A stretch of DNA of 64,000 nucleotides from Bacteroidales bacterium (GCA_016705005.1 JADIZB010000038.1:62001-126000), one strand, 5' to 3'. Numbered from the stretch's first letter, positions 1-8,821 are shown. Notes: generated by a model from the sequence alone, not told the origin. Program-made: numbers and translations.

Positions 1-111
1 AAATAAATTCTGCGCAACTGTAGGCTGTGCCTGAAAAGCAAACATACAAAAAGCGATGAAAAACCAGATTCCGGGGGTAGTAAGAAACCTGGATGGAACA
101 GGCTTGGCCAT
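1..111 (-). CDS. N-terminal fragment of a secreted protein, cut by the window edge
   Basis: Reading leftwards from an ATG at 111, the frame stays open for 37 codons to the edge of the window. It begins MAKPVPSRFLTT, followed by a hydrophobic stretch (GIWFFIAFCMFAF) and a likely signal peptidase site near AQPTVAQ. This looks like a Sec signal peptide of an exported protein. The mature part lies outside the window, so no function can be given. The alternative ATG at 116 is in another frame and gives no convincing signal peptide. Confidence 0.5.
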   Translation of the reverse strand, partial: MAKPVPSRFLTTPGIWFFIAFCMFAFQAQPTVAQNLF

Positions 112-243
112 AACATGAGGTTGAAGATCAGACAAAAGAGATGGTTGCAAATGTAAATAAAACATTCCTCTGTCGCCGGGATAAAGTAAAACGGAGAAAT
201 TAAGTGCATCCGTGGAAGATGGATATAGCACAAGACAAACCGG

Positions 244-825
244 TTATTTCACTTCTTCAGAAAACAAGCTGTCCATTTCACGAACTTCACCTGCCTTAAG
301 GTTGCCAAGCTGAATGGTATCAACCCTTACCCTGAGCAACCGCAATGTCGGAAAACCTACGGCAGCGGTCATTTTCCTAATCTGCCTGTTTTTTCCTTCC
401 GTCAGTGTAATGGAAACCCAACAGGTCGGACCATGCCTGTCGTCGCGGATTTTCTTAATTCTTGGCGGAAAACCGGGGTCATCAGAAAGCAATTCAGCCC
501 TGCACGGGAGGGTCATATACTTCACACCGCGAATGCCAATCTCAACACCTGCTCTCAGTTTTTCAAGTGCATCCTCACCAATCATTCCATCCAGTTGGGC
601 ATAATATTCCTTTTCCTTGTCTTTTGCACGCATGTTTTCACAAACCATCCCATCAGTAGTCAGAAGGAGTAAACCTTCACTATCCTCGTCAAGCCTTCCG
701 ATAGACATTGTCCCTTCAGGAAATGGATAGAGCAGGCCCAGAACTTTTTTCCAGTCGTGTTCGCACACAAACTGACTCAGGTACCCATATGGTTTATGCA
801 GAATGAAATGGTGGTGACTTGTCAT
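244..825 (-). CDS. 23S rRNA pseudouridine synthase, RsuA/RluE type
   Basis: This is a 193-residue pseudouridine synthase of the RsuA/RluB/RluE group, which isomerises a uridine in ribosomal RNA. The diagnostic catalytic motif GRLDEDSEGLLLLTTDG lies near residues 43-59, with the catalytic Asp in GRLDxDSEG. The second family motif, EGKNRQIRKM followed by GFPTLRLLRVRV, is near residues 143-168. There is no N-terminal S4 domain, and the short length fits RluE-like enzymes, which modify 23S rRNA. It stands alone on the minus strand, divergent from the glycosyltransferase gene. The exact target uridine cannot be read from sequence. Confidence 0.88.
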   Translation of the reverse strand: MTSHHHFILHKPYGYLSQFVCEHDWKKVLGLLYPFPEGTMSIGRLDEDSEGLLLLTTDGMVCENMRAKDKEKEYYAQLDGMIGEDALEKLRAGVEIGIRGVKYMTLPCRAELLSDDPGFPPRIKKIRDDRHGPTCWVSITLTEGKNRQIRKMTAAVGFPTLRLLRVRVDTIQLGNLKAGEVREMDSLFSEEVK

Positions 826-947
826 GGTTAAAATCTGGCGCGAAGCTATGGTGAAATTCCGGAATTCAAAAACAAAAGCAATATTCCGTTCTATTGGTTT
901 TCCGGCATTATTCCTATCTTTACAAACTGTTTAAAGTGTATCCGTTA

Positions 948-2912
948 ATGAAGCTATCGGTTGTAATTGTCAACTACAACGTTAAGTATTTCCTTGAGCA
1001 ATGCCTGCATTCGGTTGATGATGCTATCAGGGGAATGAATGCGGAAGTAATTGTTGTCGACAACAATTCGGTCGACGGATCGGCCGAAATGGTGGCTGAA
1101 AAGTTTCCAAATGTTAAACTCATTGCCAACACTGAGAATACCGGCTTTTCGAAGGCCAATAATCAAGCCATCAGGCAATGTTCAGGAGAATACATTCTTC
1201 TTCTGAATCCAGATACGGTTGTTGAGCATGACACTCTCACCAAATCCGTTGCCTTTATGGATTCTCATCCTGATGCCGGAGGGCTGGGCATTAAAATGGT
1301 GGATGGCAAAGGCAGATTCCTTCCGGAGTCAAAACGTGGCTTACCAACCCCGGTTGTTGCTTTTTATAAAATTTTCGGACTGTCGGCGCTCTTTCCAAAA
1401 TCAAAGATCTTCGGCCAGTATCACCTGGGTTACCTCGACAAGGAAGAAACTCATGTGGTGGATGTACTTGCCGGGGCCTACATGATGTTGAGGCGCGAAA
1501 CCCTTGACAAAACAGGCCTTCTTGATGAGACCTTCTTCATGTATGGTGAGGATATTGATCTCAGTTACAGGATCACCAAAGCCGGTTACAGGAATTATTA
1601 CTACCCTGAAGCAAGGATTATTCATTATAAGGGTGAGAGCACCAAAAAGTCGAGCATCAATTACGTATTTGTGTTTTACAATGCCATGGTCATTTTTGCC
1701 CGGAAGCACTTTTCGCAGAACAATGCACGACTCTTTTCCCTGCTGATCCATATCGCAATCTATCTGCGGGCCGGAATATCAGTACTTTACAGGGTATTGA
1801 ACAAACTACTTCTGCCAATTACAGATGCAGCTGTGTTGTATACCGGTGCTTTGCTGATTGTAGGTTACTGGGAAAGCCAGGTCATTTACAAAGTAGGTGG
1901 ACACTACCCTTCCCTGTTTATGTTTGGCGTGCTTCCCGCTTATATCCTGATCTGGTTGATGTCAGTACTGATCAGCGGAGGATATGACCCTCCGCTCAGA
2001 ATGCGGAAGATTGTTACCGGATTGCTGGCCGGAACCGTCGCTATTCTTGTATTCTATGCACTCCTTCCTTCCGAACTCAGATTTTCCCGGGCATTAATCA
2101 TCCTGGTCGCTCTCTGGGGATTTCTTTCCATGTCAGGAATCCGTTTTGGACTTCACCTGGCCGGGTTTAAAAATTATCGGATCGGGGCCAATCCCAACCG
2201 CAGGTTTGCCATCATCGGGAATACCGAAGAAACAGAAAGAGTGGCAGATCTGCTAAGGAAAACACTTGTGAATCCAGGATTTATAGGGCTTATAAGCATC
2301 GGAAACGAAAAGAACAATGCTAGCGGATTTATAGGAAATATTGCCAATCTCTCTGATATCATCAGCATTTACAAGATCGACGAAGTCATTTTTTGTGCCC
2401 GTGACATCCCAGCTCACAGAATTATTGACACCATGAGCCAGATGCAGCGCAGCCAGACTGAATTCAAGATTGCACCCCCGGAAAGTCTGGCCATTATCGG
2501 ATCAAACTCAATCAGTACCAGCGGAGATCTATACGTGATTGACATCAACTCCGTCAGCAAAATAAACAACCGCAGAAACAAACGTCTCTTCGATCTCGTG
2601 GCTTCTTCTGTTTTGTTATTGTTCAGCCCTTTATTGATGTGGATTACCACCAATCCTCCGTTTTTTCTCTACAACATACTGCGTGTGTTAACCGGCGTCC
2701 GTACATGGGTTGGCTATGCTCCGCAGACACTGGCCGATGCAGTTATGCCTGAAATCAGGAAAGGCATTCTCAATCCCACAGATCTTTTTCCAAGCCGAAA
2801 AATCGATGCTGAAACTGCTGGTACATTAAATATGTTGTACGCACGTGATTATCGGATAGCCAATGATATGAATACTCTCCTTAAAGGATTCAGGAGACTG
2901 GGTAGATTGTAA
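948..2912 (+). CDS. Membrane glycosyltransferase family 2 with sugar-transferase-like C-terminus
   Basis: The frame is open from 894, but the ATG at 948 is preferred because the family 2 fold begins there (MKLSVVIVNYNVKYF), giving 654 residues. Residues 1-230 are a GT-A glycosyltransferase resembling rhamnosyl or galactosyl transferases, with VVDNNSVDGS and the nucleotide-sugar motif LLLNPDT. Several hydrophobic segments follow (about 255-415). Next comes a Rossmann-like part (RRFAIIGNTEETERVADLL, about 425-545). The C-terminus resembles the end of polyprenyl-phosphate sugar transferases (KRLFDLVASSVLLLFSPLL, then LYARDYRIANDM), but lacks an obvious complete catalytic core. It probably builds a lipid-linked surface glycan at the inner membrane. 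Donor and acceptor are unknown. Confidence 0.8.
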   Translation: MKLSVVIVNYNVKYFLEQCLHSVDDAIRGMNAEVIVVDNNSVDGSAEMVAEKFPNVKLIANTENTGFSKANNQAIRQCSGEYILLLNPDTVVEHDTLTKSVAFMDSHPDAGGLGIKMVDGKGRFLPESKRGLPTPVVAFYKIFGLSALFPKSKIFGQYHLGYLDKEETHVVDVLAGAYMMLRRETLDKTGLLDETFFMYGEDIDLSYRITKAGYRNYYYPEARIIHYKGESTKKSSINYVFVFYNAMVIFARKHFSQNNARLFSLLIHIAIYLRAGISVLYRVLNKLLLPITDAAVLYTGALLIVGYWESQVIYKVGGHYPSLFMFGVLPAYILIWLMSVLISGGYDPPLRMRKIVTGLLAGTVAILVFYALLPSELRFSRALIILVALWGFLSMSGIRFGLHLAGFKNYRIGANPNRRFAIIGNTEETERVADLLRKTLVNPGFIGLISIGNEKNNASGFIGNIANLSDIISIYKIDEVIFCARDIPAHRIIDTMSQMQRSQTEFKIAPPESLAIIGSNSISTSGDLYVIDINSVSKINNRRNKRLFDLVASSVLLLFSPLLMWITTNPPFFLYNILRVLTGVRTWVGYAPQTLADAVMPEIRKGILNPTDLFPSRKIDAETAGTLNMLYARDYRIANDMNTLLKGFRRLGRL

Positions 2913-2937
2913 TAAGCTGTTTCAAACCTTTTTTATC

Positions 2938-2945
2938 TAACTTTG
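2938..2945 (+). promoter_or_regulatory. Possible Bacteroidota -7 promoter box upstream of the E2 gene
   Basis: TAACTTTG fits the TAnnTTTG -7 consensus and lies 68 bases before the E2 start codon, just after the glycosyltransferase stop. No clear -33 TTG is seen at the ideal distance. Confidence 0.4.
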
Positions 2946-3013
2946 TTAAATACGGCAACGATTAATCCCTATAAACAGCCGGACTAACCGCTGATGTTTA
3001 ATTAAACTCTGCT

Positions 3014-4321
3014 ATGGCAAATTTTGAAGTAATCATGCCCAAACTGGGCGAAAGTATCATTGAAGCTACCATTACCCGATGGATCAAAAATCCGGGGGAC
3101 AGGATTGAAGAAGACGATCCCATTGTTGAAATCGCAACCGATAAGGTTGACTCTGAGATCCCCTCCCCTGTTGAAGGAAAGCTATTGAAAGTATTGTTTA
3201 ACGAAGGTGATGTTGTTGCAGTTGGTAAAGTAATCGCCATCATTGAAACAGAAGCGGACCAGGCCGTAAATGAAGAATCAACAGGAATACCTGCAACTGT
3301 AGTAGAAGTATCTGAACCAGTAACACCGGCATCCGAAATAGAATCACAAAACATTGTTTCTGAATCAGTTGAAAGCAGCACTGACAGATTTTACTCGCCT
3401 TTGGTAAAAAACATTGCCAAAACGGAAGGAATTTCTCAGGCTGAACTGGACAGGGTTTCAGGCACCGGAAAAGAAGGCCGGGTTACCAAGGAAGACCTGA
3501 TGGCATATCTGAAGAACAGGGGTTCAGGACCTGTACCCCAGGCTCAGGTATCTGCCCCGGCAACACCTCAACCTGCTGCAAAAGCGACCGCTCCGCAGGT
3601 ATTCGCATCCAATGGCGACCAGATCGTTGAAATGGACCGGATGAGAAAACTGATTTCCGACCATATGGTCATGTCAAAACAGGTTTCACCTCATGTTACC
3701 TCTTTCATTGAAGTAGATGTCACCAACATGGTCAGGTGGCGCGAAAGGGTCAAGGACGATTTCCTGAAAAGGGAAAAGGAAAAAATCACCTTCACCCCTA
3801 TTTTTATCGAAGCAGCTGCCCAGGCACTTAAGGATTTACCGGGTGTAAACGCTTCTGTTGACGGATACAAGGTAATTCTGCGAAAAAATATCAATATCGG
3901 TATGGCAGCAGCCCTACCAAACGGAAACCTGATTGTTCCGGTCATAAAAAATGCCGATCAGAAAAACCTGCTTGGTTTGGCAAAGGATGTAAATAGCCTC
4001 GCCAACAAAGCAAGATCAAACAAACTTGATCCGGATGATATTTCAGGTGGTACATTTACCATAACAAATCTCGGGACTTTCGGCAGTATAACCGGCTCCC
4101 CGATTATCAACCAGCCGCAGGTTGCGATTCTGGGCCTTGGCGTAATTAAGAAAAAACCGGTTGTGCTTGAGACTTCCGAAGGGGATGTGATTGCCATAAG
4201 GCACATGATCATTCTTTCGCTGGCTTATGACCACCGTGTGGTAGATGGGGCCCTGGGTGGAATGTACCTGCAGCGGATGCAGCAACTCCTCGAAAGTTTC
4301 GATACAAACAGAAGCATTTAA
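3014..4321 (+). CDS. Dihydrolipoamide acyltransferase, E2 of a 2-oxoacid dehydrogenase complex
   Basis: This 435-residue protein is a complete E2 core subunit. Residues 1-78 form one lipoyl domain, with the lipoylated Lys near 44 in EIATDKVDSEIPSPVEG. A linker leads to the peripheral-subunit-binding domain (about 130-170, SPLVKNIAKTEGI and GKEGRVTKEDL), and a Pro/Ala-rich swivel arm follows (about 175-197). The catalytic acyltransferase domain fills 200-435, with the HxxxDG motif (HRVVDG, His near 407, Asp near 411). It transfers acyl groups to CoA. One lipoyl domain and the sequence style suit either a branched-chain or a pyruvate complex, and no E1 or E3 gene is adjacent to decide. A strong terminator follows directly, so it appears to be transcribed alone. 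Confidence 0.92.
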   Translation: MANFEVIMPKLGESIIEATITRWIKNPGDRIEEDDPIVEIATDKVDSEIPSPVEGKLLKVLFNEGDVVAVGKVIAIIETEADQAVNEESTGIPATVVEVSEPVTPASEIESQNIVSESVESSTDRFYSPLVKNIAKTEGISQAELDRVSGTGKEGRVTKEDLMAYLKNRGSGPVPQAQVSAPATPQPAAKATAPQVFASNGDQIVEMDRMRKLISDHMVMSKQVSPHVTSFIEVDVTNMVRWRERVKDDFLKREKEKITFTPIFIEAAAQALKDLPGVNASVDGYKVILRKNINIGMAAALPNGNLIVPVIKNADQKNLLGLAKDVNSLANKARSNKLDPDDISGGTFTITNLGTFGSITGSPIINQPQVAILGLGVIKKKPVVLETSEGDVIAIRHMIILSLAYDHRVVDGALGGMYLQRMQQLLESFDTNRSI

Positions 4322-4344
4322 CACTAAATTATTATACTTTAGCT

Positions 4345-4376
4345 GCACCATGGAAAACTTCCGTGGTGCTTTTTTT
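4345..4376 (+). terminator. Intrinsic terminator after the E2 gene
   Basis: An 11-bp stem (GCACCATGGAA at 4345-4355 pairing with TTCCGTGGTGC at 4359-4369, one G-T wobble) with a three-base loop is followed by seven T residues. It also argues against the in-frame GTG at 4363 as the start of the next gene. Confidence 0.85.
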
Positions 4377-4386
4377 ATCCCATTCT

Positions 4387-5208
4387 ATGAAACTGAACCT
4401 AACCCGGCCCATGGCCATTTTTGATCTTGAAACAACCGGAACCAACATAGGCTCTGATCGCATTGTTGAAATCTGCATCATTAAAATTCATCCCGATGGT
4501 CGTGAAGAAGTCTTAACAAGACGACTCAACCCGGGTATTCCAATACCTCCGGAAGTCACAGCAATTCACGGAATCAGCGATGATGATGTAAAAAACGAAC
4601 CCGGGTTTGCCGAATTGGGGCCGCATATCCTTCAGTTTCTGGCCAATTGCGATATGGGCGGATATAACTCGAATAAATTTGATGTTCCCCTCCTTGTAGA
4701 AGAGTTCTTACGTGCCGATCTTGACTTTGACCTGAAAGGGAGAAAGTTTGTTGATGTACAGAATATATTCCATAAAATGGAGCCGCGCACCCTCAAAGCA
4801 GCTTATAAGTTCTATTGCAACCGGGACCTCGAAAATGCCCATTCGGCTGAAGCAGACACCCGGGCAACCTATGAAGTTCTTCTGTCCCAGATTGAAAGGT
4901 ATGAGAATACTGAGTACCTCACCACCGAGGGCAAGCTTATCAAGCCTATCACAAACGATGTAAAAGCCCTTCACGAGTTCTCGTTCCATAACCGGAACGC
5001 TGATCTCGTCGGACACATCATCTTTAACCCTAAAAATCAGGAAATCTTTAACTTTGGAAAACACAAAGGGAAAACCGTGGAGGAAATTTTTAACCATGAA
5101 CCCTCTTACTACGACTGGATGATGAAATCAGATTTCCCATTGTCCACAAAGAAAGTTATCACAGCCATCAAACTCAGGGGGTTCAACAAGAGCTCGGTCA
5201 AAATCTGA
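4387..5208 (+). CDS. DnaQ-like 3'-5' exonuclease (DEDDh) with an extra C-terminal domain
   Basis: The start is placed at the ATG at 4387, because the upstream GTG at 4363 lies inside a terminator hairpin. The protein is 273 residues. The exonuclease motifs are visible: FDLETTG (ExoI, Asp and Glu), the NSNKFDVPLL region (ExoII), and HSAEADTRATYE (ExoIII, His and Asp of the DEDDh set). The last 70 residues (FNPKNQEIFNFGKHKGKTVEEI) resemble the small C-terminal domain found in exodeoxyribonuclease X-like proteins. It should remove nucleotides from 3' ends of DNA in proofreading or repair. Without a polymerase partner nearby, the exact role stays open. Confidence 0.85.
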   Translation: MKLNLTRPMAIFDLETTGTNIGSDRIVEICIIKIHPDGREEVLTRRLNPGIPIPPEVTAIHGISDDDVKNEPGFAELGPHILQFLANCDMGGYNSNKFDVPLLVEEFLRADLDFDLKGRKFVDVQNIFHKMEPRTLKAAYKFYCNRDLENAHSAEADTRATYEVLLSQIERYENTEYLTTEGKLIKPITNDVKALHEFSFHNRNADLVGHIIFNPKNQEIFNFGKHKGKTVEEIFNHEPSYYDWMMKSDFPLSTKKVITAIKLRGFNKSSVKI

Positions 5209-5364
5209 CCTGCCTGTTATAACCCTTGTTACAAATGAACGGTACAAATCTTTTCCGATTATCAACAGTCAATCCGGAAGAAATTGATTTCATGAAACCA
5301 TCTATGATTTATTTTTGAATCCATCAACATAAAACAGGCTAAGGTCTGGTCCATTGCTAAGTTC

Positions 5365-5447
5365 TAACTTTTTACTTTTTACTTTTTACTTTTACTTTGA
5401 GCTTTTTACTTTTTACTTTTTACTTTGAGCTTTTTACTTTTAACTTC
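5365..5447. repeat. Degenerate tandem array of TTTTTAC / TTTGAGC units
   Basis: Short units of the type CTTTTTACTTTTTACTTT alternate with TTTGAGC. The same units recur at 6312-6437, on the other side of the FAH gene and the S23 remnant. No gene is present in the 259-base spacer that holds this array. Confidence 0.85.
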
Positions 5448-5467
5448 ACTCCCCAGCCCCGTATCCA

Positions 5468-6079
5468 ATGAAAATGATCTGCATCGGCCGTAATTACAGT
5501 GAACATGCCCGTGAATTGAATAACCCCGTTCCTGCAGAACCGGTCTTTTTTATGAAACCTGAATCAGCACAGCTGCGAAACAATCAGCCCTTTATCTACC
5601 CGGAATTTTCAAATGACATTCACTACGAGGCAGAACTGGTTCTTCATGTTTGTAAAGTGGGGCGCAATATTCAGGAGAGATTTGCTGACTCTTATTTCGA
5701 TGGAATTGCGGTAGGCATTGATTTTACAGCCCGTGACCTGCAGCAGAAAGCCAAAGATAAAGGACTGCCCTGGGAAATCGCGAAAGCATTCGACTTCTCA
5801 GCTCCGGTAAGTAAGTTTATTCCCTTATCCGGGTTTCCTGACATTTCAAAGATCAGGTTTGGGCTTTACAAAAACGGCGAACTGGTCCAGCAGGGTAATT
5901 CCTCAGATATGATCTTTTCATTTAACAGAATTATATCATATGTTTCGCGATTTGTTACCCTTAAACAGGGCGATTACATATTCACGGGAACACCGGCTGG
6001 TGTGGGACCAGTGAAGATAGGTGACCGGCTCGAAGCCTTTATTGAAGATAAAAAACTGTTGCTTTGTAACATACGTTAA
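5468..6079 (+). CDS. Fumarylacetoacetate hydrolase (FAH) family protein
   Basis: This 203-residue protein covers the single-domain FAH fold, which uses a divalent metal to hydrolyse or decarboxylate 2-keto acids such as acylpyruvates or oxaloacetate. It begins with the typical MKMICIGRNYSEHARELNN and continues with PVFFMKPESA. The metal-binding acidic residues appear in HYEAELVLHV, and the conserved loop GDYIFTGTPAGVGPV lies near the C-terminus. The length is typical of the compact bacterial members (YcgM-like, about 205-220). It is transcribed alone, between a repeat array and a strong terminator, so context gives no substrate. Confidence 0.88.
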   Translation: MKMICIGRNYSEHARELNNPVPAEPVFFMKPESAQLRNNQPFIYPEFSNDIHYEAELVLHVCKVGRNIQERFADSYFDGIAVGIDFTARDLQQKAKDKGLPWEIAKAFDFSAPVSKFIPLSGFPDISKIRFGLYKNGELVQQGNSSDMIFSFNRIISYVSRFVTLKQGDYIFTGTPAGVGPVKIGDRLEAFIEDKKLLLCNIR

Positions 6080-6093
6080 CTCTGAAACTCAAT

Positions 6094-6123
6094 AAAAAAG
6101 CAGCCTTTAGAGGCTGCTTTTTT
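6094..6123 (+). terminator. Intrinsic terminator after the FAH gene
   Basis: GCAGCCT (6100-6106) pairs perfectly with AGGCTGC (6111-6117) around a TTAG loop. It is flanked by six A residues upstream and six T residues downstream, so it could work in both directions. Confidence 0.9.
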
Positions 6124-6150
6124 ATTATTGACAAGTATTATATATTCCGG

Positions 6151-6330
6151 GTGCGAAATAGTTTCAGTGATCTGAAGGTTTACGAGAAGATAATGTATGC
6201 CTTGACAAAACAGATCCTTTGTATATGCAAATATACTTTTCAGTCAGCATGGTATCTTCAGGATAATGATTCGTCATACTACCGTTTCTCTTCCAGGGAA
6301 AGATATTCAGCCCTTTTACTTTTTACCTGT
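6151..6330 (+). pseudogene. Probable remnant of a four-helix-bundle (S23 / 23S intervening-sequence) protein
   Basis: A GTG-started frame reads MRNSFSDLKVYEKIMYALTKQIL. The first helix of S23-type four-helix-bundle proteins usually reads like FxDLKVWQKA, and a later segment reads like MYxLTxQIRRAAVSI. Here both pieces are present, but the roughly 25 residues between them are missing, and what follows does not match. This suggests an internally deleted, dead copy. In Bacteroidota such genes often sit between repeats, as here. The frame continues to 6411 but merely translates the repeat array. The resemblance is short and judged by eye. Confidence 0.4.
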
Positions 6331-6437
6331 CTGCCGATTTACCCGCCGAGGCAGGCAGGCAGGCTTTTTACTTTTTACTTTTTACTTTTTACTTTTTACT
6401 TTGAGCTTTGAGCTTTAAGCTTTGAGCTTTAAACTTC
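6312..6437. repeat. Second TTTTTAC / TTTGAGC array with a GGCAGG-rich palindrome
   Basis: The same units as at 5365-5447 occur in higher number. They are interrupted by a GC-rich element in which CCTGTCTGCC (6327-6336) can pair with the GGCAGGCAGG run near 6350-6362. The array abuts the 3' end of the pepF gene. Confidence 0.85.
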
Positions 6438-6442
6438 ACCAA

Positions 6443-8329
6443 CTATATCTTCCCCGTCGCCTTCAACTCCGCTTCAAGCTGGTCAACAAGCTGATCAAGC
6501 CGTTGAACAACAGCCATTGTTGGTTCCGGAGTGGTCATATCCACACCGGCCTTTTTCAACTGCTCCACAGGATAATCATTGCCTCCGGATTTAAGCAACG
6601 TAAGATAACGGTCGAGGGCTGCCTTCCGGTCTTTTTCATCTCCGCTGGTTATCATTTTTTGAATCTGCGCTGCTGCCGCATAACTTGTAGCATATTGATA
6701 CACATAGTAAGGCCGGTCATAAAAATGCATTATCTGCGCCCACGAATTACACCTCAAATCGTTCGGTGCCAGTTCATTTCCATTGTAAGCATCGTTCAGT
6801 TCCGTCATAATATCATTCAATACGGTGGCATTTACCGGCTGACCCTGTTCAACCAGACGGTGCACCTGCAACTCAAAATCAGCAAACTGACTCTGACGAT
6901 AAAACGATCCGGTAAGGTTCACTATGGCCTGGTTTAACAGGGCAATGCGCTCATTGTGATCGGTTGTGTTTTTCAAAAGGTAGTCCAGCAGGAGTTCTTC
7001 GTTGAAATTAGAGGCAACTTCAGCTACAAAAGTGGTATATCCGTGGGTATTATATGGTTGGTTTGATGATGAGAAAACGGAATGCATCGAGTGTCCCAGC
7101 TCGTGGGCGAAGGTCGACACATAGTCGAGTGTCTGATCATAGTTAAGAAGTATGTATGGATGCACTCCGTAAACACTCATCGAATAAGCGCCGGTTTCCT
7201 TGCCGGAGCCTTCATAGGCATCAATCCAGCCTCCCTTCAGTGCTTTTTCCAGTTCTTCATTGTATTCTTTCCCGAGAGGTTTCAGTGCTTCCCTGATCAA
7301 TGTAATTGCCTCGTCAAATGAGTAAGTCCTCGAGAATTCACCCAATGAAACGGAACCATCCCATGAGTTATAATCGGTAAGCCCAAGCACCTGTTTGCGG
7401 AGCCTGATATAGCGCCTGAGTGGTTCAGCATTAGATTTTGCTGTACTGATCAGGTTTTCATATACTGAAACAGGAATATTATTGGCATTGAGGGACGCAT
7501 CCAGTGTTCCCTTAAATTTATAGGCTTGTGCATAGGCCCAGTCCGACTGACAAACACCATTCAGGATAGCTGCCATGGTGTTCTCCCTTGCCTTGAAATT
7601 GCTGTTGAAGGCATAATAGGCCTTCTCTCTTTCAGCCCTGTCTTTACTGAATGTCAGGATGTTAGTCAACATAGGATAGGTCAGGGTTACCTTTTCACCA
7701 TTCGACCTTATAAATTCAGGATATGCGTTATCAGAGACTGCCACTTCCGTATAAACCGATGAAGGCAATCCGGAAAATCTTGAAAAATAAGACATTAGTT
7801 GTTCCTGTTCTGCCGGAAGAACATGTTCCTGTAAACGATACATGTTTTCGATGTTGAATCGGTACGGTTCAAACGATTTGTCTGAATTTACCCATGTCAT
7901 GGTCTTTTCTTCAGGTATCTGAACCAGTTCAGCCGATGTCCACGAAAGTAACTGTCCTGCTTTGGCAAAGGAGGCTTGTACAAGCTGAAATCCATTGCTG
8001 ATTTCCGGATCACGCGAATCAAGGGAACGCATGAGATACGGAAAGCAATACAACCTGGTTCCGATTTTGCCCATTTCATCAGTCATCTGGTAGTAGCGAA
8101 GCAGATTGTCCGGAGAAAGTCCGAGCGAACCCTTCATGGCTGAAAGTTCCTCCACAATTCTTTCAACTTTGGTCAGATCTGTTTTCCAGGCATTCCAGTC
8201 CTGATAAATGTCTTTTAGCTGCCATTTGAGGTTTTCCGGCGCATTTTCGCGGGTTATAACTGGCTCGGTGGCCGTCAGACTCAAACTGATCAACAAACCG
8301 GAAATGAAAAGTAATGTTTTTGAGTTCAT
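6443..8329 (-). CDS. pepF: Oligoendopeptidase F, peptidase family M3, exported
   Basis: This is a zinc metallopeptidase of the M3B family that cleaves short peptides. The ATG at 8329 is preferred over the in-frame ATG at 8341, because it starts a clean signal peptide (MNSKTLLFISGLLISLSLTA). This gives 628 residues, close to the usual 600-620 plus a signal sequence. The zinc motif HExxH is seen in TFAHELGHSMHSVF near residue 410, with a downstream Glu ligand in the following helix (FVAEVASNFNEELL). A predicted signal peptide is unusual compared with the cytoplasmic Firmicute enzyme, but is seen in Bacteroidota homologues. It probably degrades peptides in the periplasm. It is a single gene on the minus strand. 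Confidence 0.9.
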   Translation of the reverse strand: MNSKTLLFISGLLISLSLTATEPVITRENAPENLKWQLKDIYQDWNAWKTDLTKVERIVEELSAMKGSLGLSPDNLLRYYQMTDEMGKIGTRLYCFPYLMRSLDSRDPEISNGFQLVQASFAKAGQLLSWTSAELVQIPEEKTMTWVNSDKSFEPYRFNIENMYRLQEHVLPAEQEQLMSYFSRFSGLPSSVYTEVAVSDNAYPEFIRSNGEKVTLTYPMLTNILTFSKDRAEREKAYYAFNSNFKARENTMAAILNGVCQSDWAYAQAYKFKGTLDASLNANNIPVSVYENLISTAKSNAEPLRRYIRLRKQVLGLTDYNSWDGSVSLGEFSRTYSFDEAITLIREALKPLGKEYNEELEKALKGGWIDAYEGSGKETGAYSMSVYGVHPYILLNYDQTLDYVSTFAHELGHSMHSVFSSSNQPYNTHGYTTFVAEVASNFNEELLLDYLLKNTTDHNERIALLNQAIVNLTGSFYRQSQFADFELQVHRLVEQGQPVNATVLNDIMTELNDAYNGNELAPNDLRCNSWAQIMHFYDRPYYVYQYATSYAAAAQIQKMITSGDEKDRKAALDRYLTLLKSGGNDYPVEQLKKAGVDMTTPEPTMAVVQRLDQLVDQLEAELKATGKI

Positions 8330-8524
8330 AACAACGATCATTTTGTTTTAGATGAACCCTGCAATTCAATTATCAGGCCAATGATATATATAACTGTATA
8401 ATAAGTATTTATGAAATTTTAACAGCCTAAAATCAAAATATTATGCTCCGGCATGTCCGGTTATGAACATGCAATTCACAGAACTGAACAAATGAAATCA
8501 CGGAGAAAATCAAAAAAATAAGGA

Positions 8525-8821
8525 TTATAAAAAGGCAATATCACTGATAACTTCACTTCCGGCGGCTTTGTTCAACATTTTAACCAGTTTGGTACGGGCA
8601 TATCCCAATTCCTGTCTGAGCGCCGGAGAATTGAGCTTTACATACAATATCTTATTTTTAATATATAGGTGCGTGGTTTCCCTTGCGATCATCTTCCCAA
8701 CCACCTTATCCCACAAACCGATTACCCTCGTTTCATTCACCTTATCTTCAATGTGATAAGCTGACAGCAATTCTTCAATTACTTCCCTGATCGATTGATT
8801 ATTTGAAATTCGCTTTACCAT
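8525..8821 (-). CDS. DUF721 (DciA-like) protein
   Basis: This 98-residue protein is a small DUF721 member. Visible features are IREVIEELLSAYHI, then RVIGLWDKVVGKMIARETTHLYIKN and the conserved LYVKLNSPALRQELGYARTKLVKMLN. In other bacteria, DUF721/DciA proteins bind the replicative helicase DnaB and help load it. It lies 51 bases downstream of recF on the same strand, and recF-DUF721 adjacency is common, which supports a link to replication. A helicase-loading role here is inferred from the family. Confidence 0.8.
   Translation of the reverse strand: MVKRISNNQSIREVIEELLSAYHIEDKVNETRVIGLWDKVVGKMIARETTHLYIKNKILYVKLNSPALRQELGYARTKLVKMLNKAAGSEVISDIAFL

Noticed and set aside
4363..4386. GTG at 4363 as the exonuclease start
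   Set aside because: It falls within the 3' arm of the E2 terminator hairpin; the ATG at 4387 is eight codons later and starts at the family fold.
6422..6937. Open frame of 171 codons on the plus strand
   Set aside because: It lies antisense within pepF, has no family features and is rich in Ile/His as expected for a shadow frame.
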